Assembly: GCF_018294505.1 (NCBI RefSeq)
Contig: NC_057807.1
Location: 167,554,820 to 167,618,819 of the forward strand
DNA length: 64,000 bases
DNA from: Triticum aestivum
Taxonomy: Eukaryota > Streptophyta > Magnoliopsida > Poales > Poaceae
Reading direction: 5' to 3'
A program made the translations under genes and the position numbers. Under the pieces are notes generated by a model that was given only the letters and a program-made list of their open reading frames with translations, was not told the origin of the DNA and searched no databases. Shown here piece by piece: positions 22,971-35,096 of the stretch. The first letter of the stretch is position 1, and the number at the start of each line of letters is the position of its first letter.

Positions 22971-24854
22971 TTAGGTTGAAGACGAAGGACCCGCGTCGGT
23001 GGACTCCAAGAGGGCAGCTTCAGTGAGTTCCTCCGCCGGGACTGCGCATTGGAGGACGCCCACCTGTTGGATAACCTGAATAGGAGTTGGAGGTGGAATA
23101 TCTGGAGTGTCAGTATTATCCAGCTCCATGATGATCACCGAGGAAGGTGCAGCAAGGGTGTGACGCGCCTTCACTTTGGACACCTTCTTCTTAGTATCAG
23201 CCAGAGCATGCACCCGAAATCCATCATATTTATTTGATCTTGCACTGCGACGGAGAGAGACTTCACATTCTGGTGCCTGCACTTTACCATGGTGCGAGGA
23301 GGCACCGATCACACTCTGGGGTTCCTCGGAAGGAGGCAAAGAGAGAGAACAGTTTGTCTGAAGCATATCTGAGTCGTCAGAGGGAACAGTCCAGGAATGA
23401 ACCACAAAGAGGCATTCGTCATTGCTCTTGGTGATCTGATGCCCAGCCGAAATAACAAATGAGTCATTGCTGCGATGGACCTCCACATGAACCTTCAAAG
23501 AATCCCTGAATCCCAACCCAGAGCTCCAAGGGCCAAACGTAGCCATAATCGGCCTGATAGCCTGCAGTAGATAGTCATTGATTTGCCTCGCTGGCCTGGA
23601 GCAGTGAAATAGCAGTGTGGCCACCATATTTCCATTGTCAGACAAAGACAGATGCATACCAGAGTTGTTCAACGATAGATCAATACTAAGACTATCTCTC
23701 GGTGGCAATAAAGGAACCATGGAAGAGATAGCAAAGCTGTCGAAATTCTGTCGCCAAAGGTTGTTGAGGATGTTGACAGGCACAAGAACCAGGCCATCAG
23801 AATTAACAAAAGAATCAGAACTGCTGCTCCAGGAAATGGAGTCATTCCAAGCCCTTGCAGGACTGTCTAGAAGATTGTTTTCAGGGATAATTCCATCAGT
23901 AACCTGCAACCCTTCAGCAGCTAACCAAGCTTGAAAGTTGTACACAGCTGGAGGAGGAGGTGCTGGCCAGGCTCCCCAATTAGCCTGAAACTGGCCCTGT
24001 TGATCAACAACCACATCATCATTAGCCTGATTAGCCTGGTGCAGAGAATGATCCACAGCCACATTCTGGGCCATCCAGTTGTGTAGTTGTGCTTGATAGA
24101 TCTGCTCCGCAGTCATGCCCTCACCAAAGAGTGGATGAGGGACACCATCCTCAGGAGGAGGATCCTCGCCAGGTGGTGGGACTTCAGGCAAGTGTGCATT
24201 CCAGTTAGAACTACGCAACATAGTCACAGCAACAGTCCAGCAATGACGGGCACCACCAATCTGCCTCATGATGATACTCTTAGGGACTAAGCGGAGATGA
24301 ATAACCCTTGCCTTTAACAGAACCAGTCGCCTATCACCACTAGGGTTGTGCCATTCAAGTAGAGTGCCAAAGCTGTCCACTGATTTATGTATGTAGTGCT
24401 GCGTTTGATAATCGTAAGGAAAGCCTCCATATAGAATCCAAATCTTTGGGCCGAAAGAGGTGAGCCTCATATTCAGTGCAACATCATGAGGTACAAAGGA
24501 TATAACAGTGTCTTCATCAGCTTGCAGCTCATCTAGTTCAAAAGTAGTCCCCACAACAGAGTCACGCACTAGGGAATCCTCAAATCCAAAAATACCAATC
24601 CCTAGGGGGTGATCTTCGACTTCAGTGGGGAAGAAATGGGATTCATGGAGCAAACCTTGGATTGTATCTCGGAGGGCAGCCTTCTGCTGCTGCGGGATGA
24701 ACCTGTTAGCCTCAGCAATGGCCAAGAAGTCATGCCGCAGAGGAGGTACAGCGCTAACCACCATATCAGCGCGCACCTTCCAATCGGGTGGGCCGAGCTC
24801 CACTGTCATGCCCTGCGGGAGGTAGGGGACGACATTGACAGGGAAGTTCTCCAT
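22971..24854 (-). pseudogene. LINE ORF1, second half (DUF4283-like region)
   Basis: An open frame of 627 codons from ATG at 24852-24854. It starts with a hydrophilic leader. A region at about residues 90-205 (with LTSFGPKIWILYGGFP) resembles the RNA-binding DUF4283-type segment of plant LINE and retroelement ORF1 proteins. Next come P/Q/W-rich linker sequence and a low-complexity tail. It is in a different frame from the zinc-knuckle part upstream, so either ORF1 is broken between them (about 24855-25084) or this LINE has two separate small ORFs. It ends 22 bp before the ORF2 start. Confidence 0.65.
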
Positions 24855-25084
24855 TGTTGGTGGCGGAGACTAGAGCAGAGCGTGCACAGGAGGAGGCACA
24901 ACAGGCGAGGCGGAATGCGTATCGGCAGGGGGTATGGGTGGTTTGGGCAACCAAGATGCCTTGCTGTATGCTGCCGCTGTCCACAGGATGGAGCCACGTG
25001 TCCCATCGAACCACACAGATTGCCATGGACGGTCGATGATGGCTTGGGTCGAACGGTGGGGCACAAAATATGTGCCTGCGGTAA

Positions 25085-26488
25085 TTAAGAGCGAGAGGAG
25101 AGAATCCGTGCAGACCCGGATTTGACTAGACCAAAATCAATTAGCCTCTCGTTTCCCAAGATGGGCATGGCAGGGTGACTAGTAGATGGTAGGCAGTGTA
25201 ATGAGTCCGCTTTAAAAATAGAATCAATAGGATTCTTGCCTTTCAAAGAATGATCCAAATTATTTGTTAGTCCAGATAAAGGAGGAACCAAATCCTGCGC
25301 ATTCTTGGGCCTCCAAACATAATGTTTAGCTTTATGGTCCAGGCAATTGTGCCTCGTGTGGCCCAAAAATAAGCAAGAGTCACACTTGAGATAGGCCGGG
25401 CACAGGAAAAAAAGATGGTTGGCTGAGCCACATGAGGTACATACTCGTGGGCTCGAACGCGGCCCAGGGCCGATTCCCTTAGTGAGCTTACCAATATTGG
25501 CCTGAGTAATAGGCGGGGGGCAGCTACAAATGTCAGAGAGACATACGGAGCAATTAATATCGGGACAAACCGAAGCAAGGTGGCCCATCAAGTTATAATT
25601 GGAGCACAAATTCAGCTGCCCATAAATATAATCCGATGGAGGGATCGAATCCAGAGACCAGATAGCTGCAATACGTGAATCAGAATACCCAAAATGACGT
25701 TGATCAAGAATATGCAGCAGCATAAAATTCGGAATGTTGGTCCAAGCCTTCTCCTTAAACCGACAGCCTTCAAATTTGTAGTCAATGGCATTAACTCCTG
25801 TAATAATGGTCGGTTGGAAACTACCAAAGATGATGCCAGAGTTCACGGAAGGTGGGTTAAGGCCCGCAAATGTAGGGGGGTTGACTGTCGGGCCCGGCAC
25901 TGCCGGAGATGGCAAAAGAGACGCCAGCGATGAGCTTTCCAGCGACTTTTCAAGATCAGTCCCCATATCATTTGAAGGACAAAGACCAAACTTTGATAAA
26001 ACCTGATGTGATGCACTCAAGTCATTGGGATGTTGCATTGTTAATTTGTACTTGGACTTGATCGCAACAGGAGAACGCTCCGCCACCTCAGGAATATGAG
26101 AATCCAGGTGCCAAGACGAATCCATGGATGAGACACCAATGTAGCTCTGTCGGAATAGACTAAAGTGACAGACAAAATCTGGCCAAACACGATCCTTGAG
26201 ACCATAGATGAAGTGACCAACTTTATTGGAAGCCACTGAAAAACGAAATCTGCTTCCCGAAAGATGTGTCACATTAAGACTAGATGGCACCCCTCCAATA
26301 CAACATTGTAGGGCAATGGCAACCGAGTCTTCATTGAGAGGACAGCTGGCCGACGAGAAATGCACCACCAAGAAAAATTCTCTGTTCGAACCAGAAGGTG
26401 AGAAGTGGACGGTAGATCCAAAGCGATGACGCACCTGAGCCGCGGCCGCAAGGCCGGGGGAGAAATCCCAATGCAGAAGGCCTTCCAT
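25085..26488 (-). pseudogene. LINE ORF1, first half with CCHC zinc knuckles
   Basis: ATG at 26486-26488. The N-terminal part (about 1-130) is the globular region usual before knuckles in plant LINE ORF1. Around residues 300-385 there are CCHC units: CTSCGSANHLFFLC and CDSCLFLGHTRHNC are complete, while an earlier CSNYNLMGHLASVC has lost its second cysteine. ORF1 proteins bind LINE RNA and act as chaperones. The frame ends about 230 bp before the next open part. Confidence 0.75.
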
Positions 26489-27260
26489 GATCAAGAATCA
26501 CCATGGTTGAGAGGTGTGGGGTGTGGGCAGGTGGGGGAGGGGAGAGGGGGAGGGGAGAGCGACATGATCCAATAATGGTCGCCCGGGCCTGTGAGACCGA
26601 TTTTGGTAATTAGCTAACCAGAGAGTTGGTCAGGTAAACTCAGTGTGACCGATTCGCTCTTTTCGGTAAGACCGAAATGTTACCAAAGGGAAACAGAGAG
26701 TTTACATTGCAATCTCGGTGGGACCGATCGCTCACTTCGGTTGGACCAAAACGTTACGAAGGGAAACAGAGAGATTACAATCCCATCTTGGTGAGACCGA
26801 GATCCCTATCGGTGAGACCGATTTCCTAGGGTTTGTGGCAGTGGCTATGACATTTGAACTCGGTGGCGCCGGATAGAAAGAATCGGTAGGACCGATTTTG
26901 ACTTTGGGTTTAGGTCATATGTGGATGTGAGAAAGTAGTTGAGAGTTTTTGGAGCATATCACTAAGCACATGAAGCAAGAGGCTCATTAAGCAACACCTC
27001 ATCCCTCCTTGATAGTATTGTCTTTTCCTATAGACTCAATGTGATCTTGGATCTCTAAAATGTAAAATGTAGAGTCTTGAGCTTTTGAGCTTGAGCCAAT
27101 CCTTTGTCCTTAATATATTGAGGGATCCACTTTCATCATCCATGCCATGCCATTCATTGAGCTTTCCTAAAATGTTTGTCTTGGAATAGCATTAGCTCAA
27201 TGAGCTATATGTTGTTATGAATTACCAAAATGACCAAAGGATAGTTGCACTTTCAAACTT

Positions 27261-27839
27261 CAATCACACAAAACTTAACAAAACCTTCGTTAGTATGAGA
27301 AAACCAATCTTTGCTTTCGGTACAGTTGTAAACCCATTCATATTTTATTATTGCATTATACCTACTGTATTCTAACTTTACCATGTCTTATACCCCTGAT
27401 ACAATCCATAGATTCATCAAAATAAGCACACAATGCAACGAAAACAGAATTTGTCGAAAACATAATAGTCTGTAAAGACTTGAATTTTACTCATACTTCT
27501 GTAACTCCAAAAATTCTGAAACATTAGGACAATAGAGGAAATTTGTATATCAATCTTCCGTAAAAAAACTCAGAATTTTTCGTCACTTCTGTGATTTTTA
27601 ACAATTCAGCTACTGGACGCAAAAGTTTCTGTTTTTCAACAGGATCAAATCGACTATCACCCAAAGCTATCCTAAAAGCTTTACTTGGTGCAAACAGTAA
27701 ATAAAACATAAAAAAACACAATCATAACAGTAGCATAATTGTGTGAACACACAAAAACATAAAAAATAGAGAAAAATATTTTATTCATTGGGTTGCCTCC
27801 CAACAAGCACCATCATTTCACACCCCTAGCTAGGCATAA
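27261..27839 (-). other. Element A internal sequence, non-coding
   Basis: AT-rich continuation of element A after the copia-type insertion. I see no coding or RNA feature. Confidence 0.6.
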
Positions 27840-28498
27840 TGCATAGATTCAAGTATTGTCATCTTTAGTTTTTGCTCCATAGGTTGACCTCATGATTGAT
27901 TCATATGGTGGCTTAATTCTTGTTCTAGGGAAGTGTTCCATACCCTTTCTCAAGGCAAACTGAAATTTAGTATTCCCTTCTTTATGTCAATCGTGGCACC
28001 TATAGTTTGTAAAATGGTCTACCAAGTATGATGGGACAAGACGGATTGCACTCAATATCAAGAACAATAAAATATATGGGCACATAGTTCCTATTGGCAA
28101 GAATAAGAACATCATTTGTCCATCCCAAAAGGTTTTTTAGTAGTAGAATCCGCCAAGTGCAAATTAAGAGAACATTCTTCCAACTTGGTAAAACCTAGCA
28201 CATCACATAGAGATTTCAGAATTGTGGAATGCTAGCACCCAAATCACATAAAGAAAAGCACTCATAATTTTTAATATTTACTTTAATAGTAGGTTACCAT
28301 TCATCTTATAATTTTCTAGGAATTGAAATCTCTACATTTTTTATTCTAAAGCTTTCATCATCGCTTATACAATATGTTTGGTAAAAGCTTTATTTTGTTC
28401 ATGGGCATTGGGTGAATTTAACATGGCTTGCAACAAAGAAATACATTCAATCAAAGAGCAATTATCTTAAATAAAATCTTTGTAATCCAAAAGAGCGG
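27840..28498 (-). pseudogene. Gypsy protease remnant of element A
   Basis: Translating the minus strand in pieces gives the end of gag and a retropepsin. CDLGAS (28233-28250) is the catalytic motif, followed by ECSLNLHLADST, CNPSCP with a broken ILGRP region, a KEG...F strand, and KGMEHFPR. At least four frameshifts or stops interrupt it. The order matches element B and related Triticeae gypsy families. It is cut off where the LTR of element B begins. Confidence 0.75.
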
Positions 28499-29902
28499 TG
28501 ATACGTCTCCAACGTATCTACTTCTCCAAACACTTTTGCCTTGTTTTGGACTCTAACTTGCATGATTTGAATGAAACTAACCCGTACTGACGATGTTTTC
28601 AGCAGAACTGCCATGGTGTTATTAATTATGCAGAAAACAGAAGTTCTCGGAATGACCTGAAAATTCACGGAGATAACTTTTGGAAAATATAAAAAATACT
28701 GGCGAAAGAATCAAGGCTAGGGGGACCACACCCTGTCCACGAGGGTGGGGGCGTGCCCCCTTCCCTGGGCGCGCCCCCTATCTCGTGGGCCCCCTAATGC
28801 TCCACCGACCTCAAGTCCAACTCTATATATTCCATTTCACGGAGAAAAAAATCAGAGAGAAAGTTTCATCGCGTTTTATGACACGGAGGCGCCGCCAAGC
28901 CCTAATCTCTCTCGGGAGGGCTGATCTGGAGTCCGTTCGGGGCTCCAGAGAGGGGGATTCGTCGTTGTCATCATCATCAACCATCCTCCATCACCAATTT
29001 GATGATGCTCACCGTTGTGCATGAGTAATTCCATCATAGGCCTGCTGGACGGTGATGGGTTGGATGAGATTTACCATGTAATCAAGTTAGTTTTGTTAGG
29101 GTTTGATCCCTAGTATCCACTATGTTCTAAGATTGATGTTGCTACGACTTTGCTATGCTTAATTCTTGTCACTAGGGCCCGAGTGCCATGATTTGAGATC
29201 TGAACCTATTATGTTTTCATGAATATATGTGAGTTCTTGATCCTATCTTGCAAGTCTATAGTCACCTATTATGTGTTATGATCCGACAACCCCTAAGTGA
29301 CAATAATCGGGATACTTCTCGGTGATGACCGTAGTTTGAGGAGTTCATGTATTCACTAAGTGCTAATGCTTTGGTCTGGTACGCTATTAAAAGGAGGCCT
29401 TAATATCCCTTAGTTTCCATTAGGACCCCAGTGCCATGGGAGGGTAGGACAAAAGATGTCATGCAAGTTCTTTTCCATAAGCACGTATGACTATATTCGG
29501 AATACATGCCTATATTACATTGATGAACTGGAGCTAGTTCTGTGTCACTCTATGTTATAACTATTACATGAGGAATCGCATCCGGCATAATTATCCATCA
29601 CTGATCCAATGCCTACGAGCTTTTCACATATTGTGCTTTGCTTATTTACTTTTCCATTGCTACTGTTACGATTACTACAAAACTGCTATCTTTACTTTTG
29701 CCACTGTTACCATTACTATCATACTACTTTGCTACTAAGTACTTTGCTGCAGATACTAAGTTATCCACGTGTGGTTGAATTGACAACTCAAATGCTAATA
29801 CTTGAGAATATTCTTTGGCTCCCCTGGCATCGAATCAATAAATTTGGGTTGAATACTCTACCCTCGAAAATTGTTGCGATCCCCTATACTTGTGGGTTAT
29901 CA
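28499..29902 (+). repeat. 5' LTR of element B
   Basis: Opens TGATACGTCTCC and closes GGGTTATCA. A GC-rich block at about 28720-28800 with GGGCGCGCCC and CTCGTGGGCCC precedes the TATA box at 28821-28830 (CTCTATATAT). Confidence 0.88.
28821..28830 (+). promoter_or_regulatory. TATA box in the 5' LTR of element B
   Basis: CTCTATATAT about 30 bp downstream of the GC-rich block. The same motif lies at 51018-51027 in the 3' LTR. Confidence 0.65.
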
Positions 29903-29913
29903 AGACTATTTTC

Positions 29914-29931
29914 TCGTGCCTTTGCCGGGGA
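29914..29931 (+). promoter_or_regulatory. Primer-binding site of element B
   Basis: 15 of 18 bases agree with the complement of the plant tRNA-Asp 3' end (ending GCCGGGGA), 11 bases after the LTR, as is usual for this group. Confidence 0.65.
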
Positions 29932-29980
29932 GCATAGATCTATTCTTTGAGTCACTTGGGATTTATATCTGCTGATCACT

Positions 29981-31415
29981 ATGAAGAACTTGAAAGATGC
30001 AAGAACCAAGTTTTTTCCCTCAACTACGAGGGGAGGTAAGGAACTGCCATCTAGCTCTGCACTAGATTCTCCTTCCGTTTTGAGTAAGCTTGCTACACCT
30101 AAACCTGCTACTGCTATGAATTCTGATATGTCGCATGTTATTGATGATGCCACTTCTATTATGCATGATACTTATGATGAAACTACTTCTGCGCTTGACA
30201 CTACTTTGCCATTGGGTGAATTTCTAGATGAACTACTTGCTAGGGTTAGAGAGAATGAAATTATTGAAGATGAAATTATTGATGATAGTAATGATGAAGG
30301 TTCTCCCCCTAAATATGAATTGCCTGTTGTTCCTGAGGGTTATGTTATGGATGAAGAAACTGCTAGAGATCTTTGTGCTTGCAATGATAGATCTGATCTT
30401 AAGAAGTTACTTGCTAAACTTAAACAAAAAACTCTAAATGCTAGAATGAAATATGACCCTGCTTTTGCTACTTCACCTATCTTTGTTACTGATAAGGATT
30501 ATGAATTCTCTGTTGATCCTGAGATAATTACTTTGGTTGAATCTAATCATTTTTATGGCTATGAATCTGAAACTATTGTGGCACATCTTACTAAGTTAAA
30601 TGTTATTGCCACCCTATTCACTAATGATGAGAAGTCTCGCTATTACTATATCCTTAAGATATTTCCATTCTCATTAAAGGGTGATGCTAAAACTTGGTTT
30701 AATTCTCTTGATCCCGGTTGTGTGTGTAGTCCTCGGGATATGATTTATTACTTCTCTGCTAAGTATTTCCCTGCTCATAAGAAGCAAGCCGCCTTGTGGG
30801 AAATATATAATTTTGTGCAAATCGAAGAAGAGAGTCTCCCACAAGCTTGGGGAGGCTTCTCCGATTACTTAATGCTTTACCTGATCATCCTCTTAAGAAA
30901 AATGAAATACTTGATATCTTTTATAATGGACTAATAGGTCCTTCCAAGGACCACTTGGATAGTTGTGCTGGTTGTGTTTTTAGGGAAAGAACAGTCGACC
31001 AAGCTGAATTGCTATTGAATAATATGTTGAAAATAATTGAACTCTTCCTGAGCCAATTCCTGAGCCAATTGAGCCAACTCCTAAGCCTATTCCTAAACCA
31101 ACTCTAAAGAAGAGGGAAGTTCTATTTCTCAGTCCTGAAGATATGCAAGAGGCAAAGAAATCAATGAAAGAAAAAGGTATTAAAGCTGAAGACGTTAAGA
31201 ATTTACCTCATATTGAAGAAATACATGGTCTTAATATACCGCATGTCGAAGAAACACAGTGTCTTGATAACCCGACACAGGTAGTAAAGGTAAATTCTCT
31301 CTATAGATATGATAAAGTTGAAATCCCGTCTACTAAATTTCCTAGCCACTGTTTGGACGAATTTGATGACTTTATGGCTAGACAAGAAAGTTTTAATGCT
31401 TATGTTGGTAGATAA
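29981..31415 (+). pseudogene. Gypsy gag of element B, frameshifted
   Basis: The ATG is 78 bp after the LTR. The N-terminal 110 residues are acidic and variable. The capsid-like region at about residues 195-300 has FPFSLKGDAKTWFNSLDPG and YFSAKYFPAHKKQAALWEI, typical of Retrotrans_gag. Single-base losses near 30855 and 31035 shift the frame; the rest continues with LNALPDHPLKKNEILDIFYNGL, a proline-glutamate repeat (about 31045-31100) and a lysine-rich part. A TAA at 31413-31415 ends the open part, but the same frame goes on into the protease. Confidence 0.85.
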
Positions 31416-31433
31416 TTAAAGAGTAATGCTTTC

Positions 31434-32777
31434 ATGATTGGATGCTTGAGTGATTATATGGCTAGAGTTAAAGGTGAACTTAAACTCATTAGCAAATATG
31501 CTTCTATGGTTACCACTCAAACTGAACAAGTACTTAAGGCTCAAAGTGATTTGCTCGATGAATTAAATAATAAACATGACTTTGCTGTTAGAGTGGCTAC
31601 TAGAACTGGTAGAATGACTCAGGAACCTTTGTATCTTGAAGGCCACCCTAAGAGAATCAAGCAAGATTCACAGAGAAATAATTTAGAGGCACCTAGTTCT
31701 TCTAAAAAGAAGAAAAAGAAAAATGATACAACTTTGCATGCTTCTAGTGACCCTGGTGTAGACATACCTAAGAATCCCAATGATATCTCGATTTCTGATG
31801 CTGAAACTCAATCTGGAGATGAACATGAACCTAGTGATAATGTTAATGATAATGTTCATGTTGATGCTCAACCTAGCAATAATAATGATGTAGAGATTGA
31901 ACCTGCTGTTGATCTTGATAACCCACAATCAAAGAATCAACGTTATGATAAGAGAGACTTTGTTGCTAGGAAGCACGGTAAAGAAAGAGAACCATGGGTT
32001 CAAAAACCCATGCCCTTTCCTCCTAAACCATCCAAGACAAAGGATGATGAGGATTTTGAGCGCTTTGCTGAAATGATTAGACCTATCTTCCTACGTATGC
32101 GCTTAACTAATATGCTTAAAGTAAATCCTTATGCTAAATACATGAAGGATATCACTACAAATAAAAGAAAGATACCGGAAGCTGGAATTTCCACCATGCT
32201 TGCTAATTATACTTTTAAAGGTGGAATACCTAAGAAACTTGGAGATCCAGGAGTACCTACTATACCATGCTCCATTAAAAGAAACTATGTTAAAACTGGT
32301 TTATGTGATCTTGGAGCGAGTGTTAGTGTTATGCCTCTCTCTTTATATCATAGACTTGAATTGAACAAGTTCACACCTACTGAAATATCTTTGCAAATGG
32401 CTGACAAATAAACTGCTATACCTGTCAGTATTTGTGAGGATGTGCCTGTTGTGGTTGCAAATGTCACTATCTTAATGGACTTTGTTATTCTTGATATTCC
32501 CGAGGACGATAGTATGTCGATTATCCTTGGTAGACCCTTTTTGAATCTTGCAGGGGATGTTATTGATTGCAACAAAGGCAATGTCACTTTTCATGTTGAT
32601 GGAAATGAGCATATGGTACACTTTCCGAGGAAACAACCTCAAGTTCATAGCATCAATTCTATTGGAAAAATTCCAACGATCATTATTGGAGGTTTTGAAT
32701 TTCCTCTTCCTACTGTCAAGAAAAAATATGATATTCTTATTGTTGGGGATGTTCACATCCCCGTTGAGGTAACCTAG
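31434..32777 (+). pseudogene. Gag C-terminus and retropepsin of element B
   Basis: This continues the gag frame. The first 240 residues are a basic, then acidic linker (a lysine run near residue 88, then D/N/E-rich). The aspartic protease follows: KTGLCDLGASVSVMP is the catalytic segment (about 32295-32340), SMSIILGRPFL the conserved C-terminal motif, and FHVDGNEHMVHFPRKQ the end strands. TAA at 32409-32411 interrupts it. The frame stops at 32775-32777, and no polymerase follows, so the element depends on another for reverse transcription and integration. Confidence 0.85.
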
Positions 32778-33552
32778 TGTTATTCGAAATTTCTCCGGTT
32801 CCATGTTATTCGAAATGAGTTTGTTAACAAGACTTGATCAACCTTGTTAGTGGATTCATTTTGATGATCATGAGATGGATGAAACTAGAAGGCACAACCT
32901 TATGTACCCTCTTTTTACTTTCTGTTATTTAGAATAAATAAAGCAAAAATAGTATTATCTGTCTGCTTTCTGAATTATCCATGCATATCCCGAAATTAAA
33001 AGTTCTCCAAATGCCCTGCAAATTTAGTATGATTTTTTATGGAATATTTGAGGATTTTAGGCACTGAGAACATAGCAGGGGGGGCAAGCACCTGGCCACG
33101 ATGGTCCAGGGCGCGCCCACCCTTACAAGGCGTGCCCCTGCCTCGTGGGCCCATGGTGGCCCCCCTCCACTTATTCCTGCACCCCCACACTTCATCTTCC
33201 TCCGAAAAAAATCCTCATCCAGCTCAAGCACGAGTTCTAGTTCATTTTGCTGCGATTTTCGATCTCCTTGCTCAAAGCTCCATTCACAAAACTGCTTTGG
33301 GAGATTGCTGCTTGGTATGTGACTCCTCCAATGGTCCAATTAGTTTTTGTTCTAGTGCTTTATTCATTACAAATTTTTTCTGCCTAGGTGACCCTGTTCT
33401 TGAGCTTGCATGTCAAATTTTTATGAGGCCCCAAGTAATTCTAATGCATGATATAGGCTCTACGCACTTGTGGGAGTAGTTGCTATCAATCTTGTTTAGT
33501 TTGATTCAGTTTTTTTGAAGTTACTAAAAAATTCAGAAATTTTCAGAAAAAA
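32778..33552 (+). other. Spacer with LTR-like GC-rich promoter block
   Basis: Non-coding. A GC-rich block at about 33090-33180 repeats motifs of the LTR promoter (GGCGCGCCC, then CCTCGTGGGCCC) and is followed by a TATA-like CTTATT and a pyrimidine-rich leader. It sits upstream of the short ORF and may be its promoter. Confidence 0.5.
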
Positions 33553-33838
33553 ATGAAGAGGTTGTTCTTGAGGGGCTCCTCTAGCCAAAGCTCCAAGGAT
33601 AAACAAGCTAAGGCCTCACCGACTTCCTCCACGACCGGATCGAACATACCTCGTCTTACTGAAGGCCGTGTACGCGCACGGAGGACAGACATCAGCCCCA
33701 GAGCCTGAGCCGGAACCTCCACTGGACCCTTATCATCCATCCTGTTATCAGTGGGATCCGGAGGAGATCGCCAGCGAGTGGTATCCAGATGACACTCCTC
33801 AGTACAACGGGGAGAGTAGCCGCGATCCTTGGCATTAG
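33553..33838 (+). pseudogene. Short extra ORF of element B, one frameshift
   Basis: The ATG opens a basic, serine-rich N-terminus (MKRLFLRGSSSQSSKDK). After about 50 codons one frameshift (near 33660-33690) leads into a proline/acid-rich, tryptophan-containing tail (PEPEPPLDPYHP, QWDPEEIASEWYPDD) that stops at 33836-33838. The codon-level regularity on both sides of the shift suggests a once-coding ORF of about 95 residues. I recognise no family; it lies where pol enzymes would be in an autonomous relative. Confidence 0.5.
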
Positions 33839-35091
33839 ACCAACTTAGGCCAAAAGCCTAAGCTTGGGGGAGTATGTATTTCTCACCGACTATACATTCA
33901 TGTTCACACACTTATCTTAGTCATCGGTGTTCATACTTTTTCATTGTATTATCCATGCTAGTTTATTTTCTTTTTCTAGCTTTCTTCTTGTGTGTTTGAT
34001 AAACCTTAAGAAAAACAAAACAAATTAGTTAGTTTAATTTCCATGCTTGTAGTAGTAATTAAAATGAAAACCCAAAAATATTGCTCGTTCTTCTTTTGCT
34101 TGTTGGGAGCTTTCCCGTGTAAATAGTTTTATTTCTTTTCTTTTCTTTGGGGGTCGAGAGGAGAAGACCATAATGAAAATGCTTAGTGGCTCTTATGTGC
34201 ATGATTGTTGATTTAATTTAGAGCCCATTACTTTGTCTTCTCCATTGAATTGAATGCTTGCATATTCCACCTTAGTCCAATGCACGTGCACTATTATTAT
34301 TATACACACCGTTCAGTCGTGCAAGTGAAAGGCAATAATGACGATATATGATGGACTGATTGAGATGAGAGAAGCTGGTATGAACTCGACCTCTCTTGTT
34401 TTTGTAAATATGATGAGTTCATCGTTCCTGATTCAGCCTATTATGAATAAACATGTTTGCAATGACAATTAGAGATTATAGTTGCTTATGCCATGGTTAA
34501 TTAGCTAGGAGCTTATAATGGTTTACCTTGCATGCCAACATGCTATTAAAATGGTTGTGATGTGGAATGATAGGGTGGTATCCTCCTTTGAATGATTCGA
34601 GTGACTTGACTTGGCACATGTTCATGCATGTAGTTGAAACAAATCAACATAGCCTTCACGATATTTATGTTCATGGTGGATTATATCCTACTCATGCTTG
34701 CACTCGGTGTTGATTAATTTTAATGCATGTTCAAGACTGTTGTCGATCTCTCAGTTGGTCGCTTCCCAGTCTTTTGCTAGCCTTCACCTGTACTAAGCGG
34801 AAATACTGCTTGTGCATCCAAACTCCATAAACCCCAAAGTTATTCCATATGAGTCCACCATACCTTCCTATATGCAGTATTTACCTGCCATTCCAAGTAA
34901 GTTTGTATCTGCTAAACTCCAAACCTTCAAATGAAATTCTGTTTTGTATGCTCGAGCAGCTCATGTATCAACTAGGGTTGTCTGTATCTTCCATGTTAGG
35001 TGGGTTATTCTCAAGGGAAGTGGACTCCACTCCTCATTCACGAGAAAATGGCTGGTAACCGGGATGCCCAGTCCCATGAACAAAAAAGATC
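33839..35091 (+). other. 3' untranslated region of element B, first part
   Basis: AT-rich, non-coding. It starts with a purine run (AAGCTTGGGGGAG, 33860-33872) that resembles a polypurine tract but is not next to an LTR. It ends at the AAAGC target site of the Tat-like element. Confidence 0.65.
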
Positions 35092-35096
35092 AAAGC

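Larger units (their letters stand above)
19281..26590 (-). mobile_element. LINE (non-LTR retrotransposon), near full length
   Basis: 7.3 kb on the minus strand, flanked by a 14-bp target duplication GTGAGACCGATTTT (19267-19280 and 26591-26604). The duplicated bases are part of a CGGT motif of the host LTR. Order: short GC-rich leader, ORF1 with zinc knuckles, ORF2 with endonuclease, reverse transcriptase and zf-RVT region, a short 3' end with a hairpin, and an A7 tail running into the duplication. Both ORFs are broken, so this copy is dead. Confidence 0.9.
9952..27255 (-). mobile_element. Non-autonomous copia-type element with extra ORF
   Basis: Complete element on the minus strand with AACTT target duplications (9947-9951 and 27256-27260). 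LTRs are 1685 bp and, after removing the nested LINE and its duplicated 14 bp, about 1683 bp. Order on the minus strand: 5' LTR, initiator-Met primer-binding site, copia-type gag (frameshifted), a spacer with its own TATA box, a 691-codon extra ORF, polypurine tract, 3' LTR. No protease, integrase, reverse transcriptase or RNase H is visible in the 6.6 kb internal region, so it needs a helper. Confidence 0.88.
18249..27255 (-). repeat. 5' LTR of the copia-type element, split by a LINE
   Basis: LTR sequence at 18249-19280 and 26591-27255; the middle is the LINE. It holds the TATA box at 19062-19071 and CGGT motif arrays at about 19111-19280 and 26591-26896, matching the 3' LTR copy by copy apart from point changes. 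Confidence 0.88.
2412..28498 (-). mobile_element. Gypsy element A, 5'-truncated, carrying two nested insertions
   Basis: Ty3/gypsy LTR retrotransposon on the minus strand. What remains is the 3' LTR, a polypurine tract, a long 3' untranslated region (3994-4064 and 8139-9951) and a protease remnant (about 27840-28498). The gag side and 5' LTR are gone: the sequence stops where element B begins. Two elements sit inside with clean target duplications. LTR sequence and order resemble the Triticeae families whose LTRs open TGATACGTCTCC. No reverse transcriptase is visible, so it was probably non-autonomous, like element B. Confidence 0.8.

Noticed and set aside
28680..29024. Open frame in the LTR of element B and its antisense counterpart at 50815-51180
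   Set aside because: Lies in LTR promoter/leader sequence, opposite strands in the two copies, no domain.
33860..33872. Polypurine-like tract in element B
   Set aside because: No LTR follows; the true tract is at 50681-50694.
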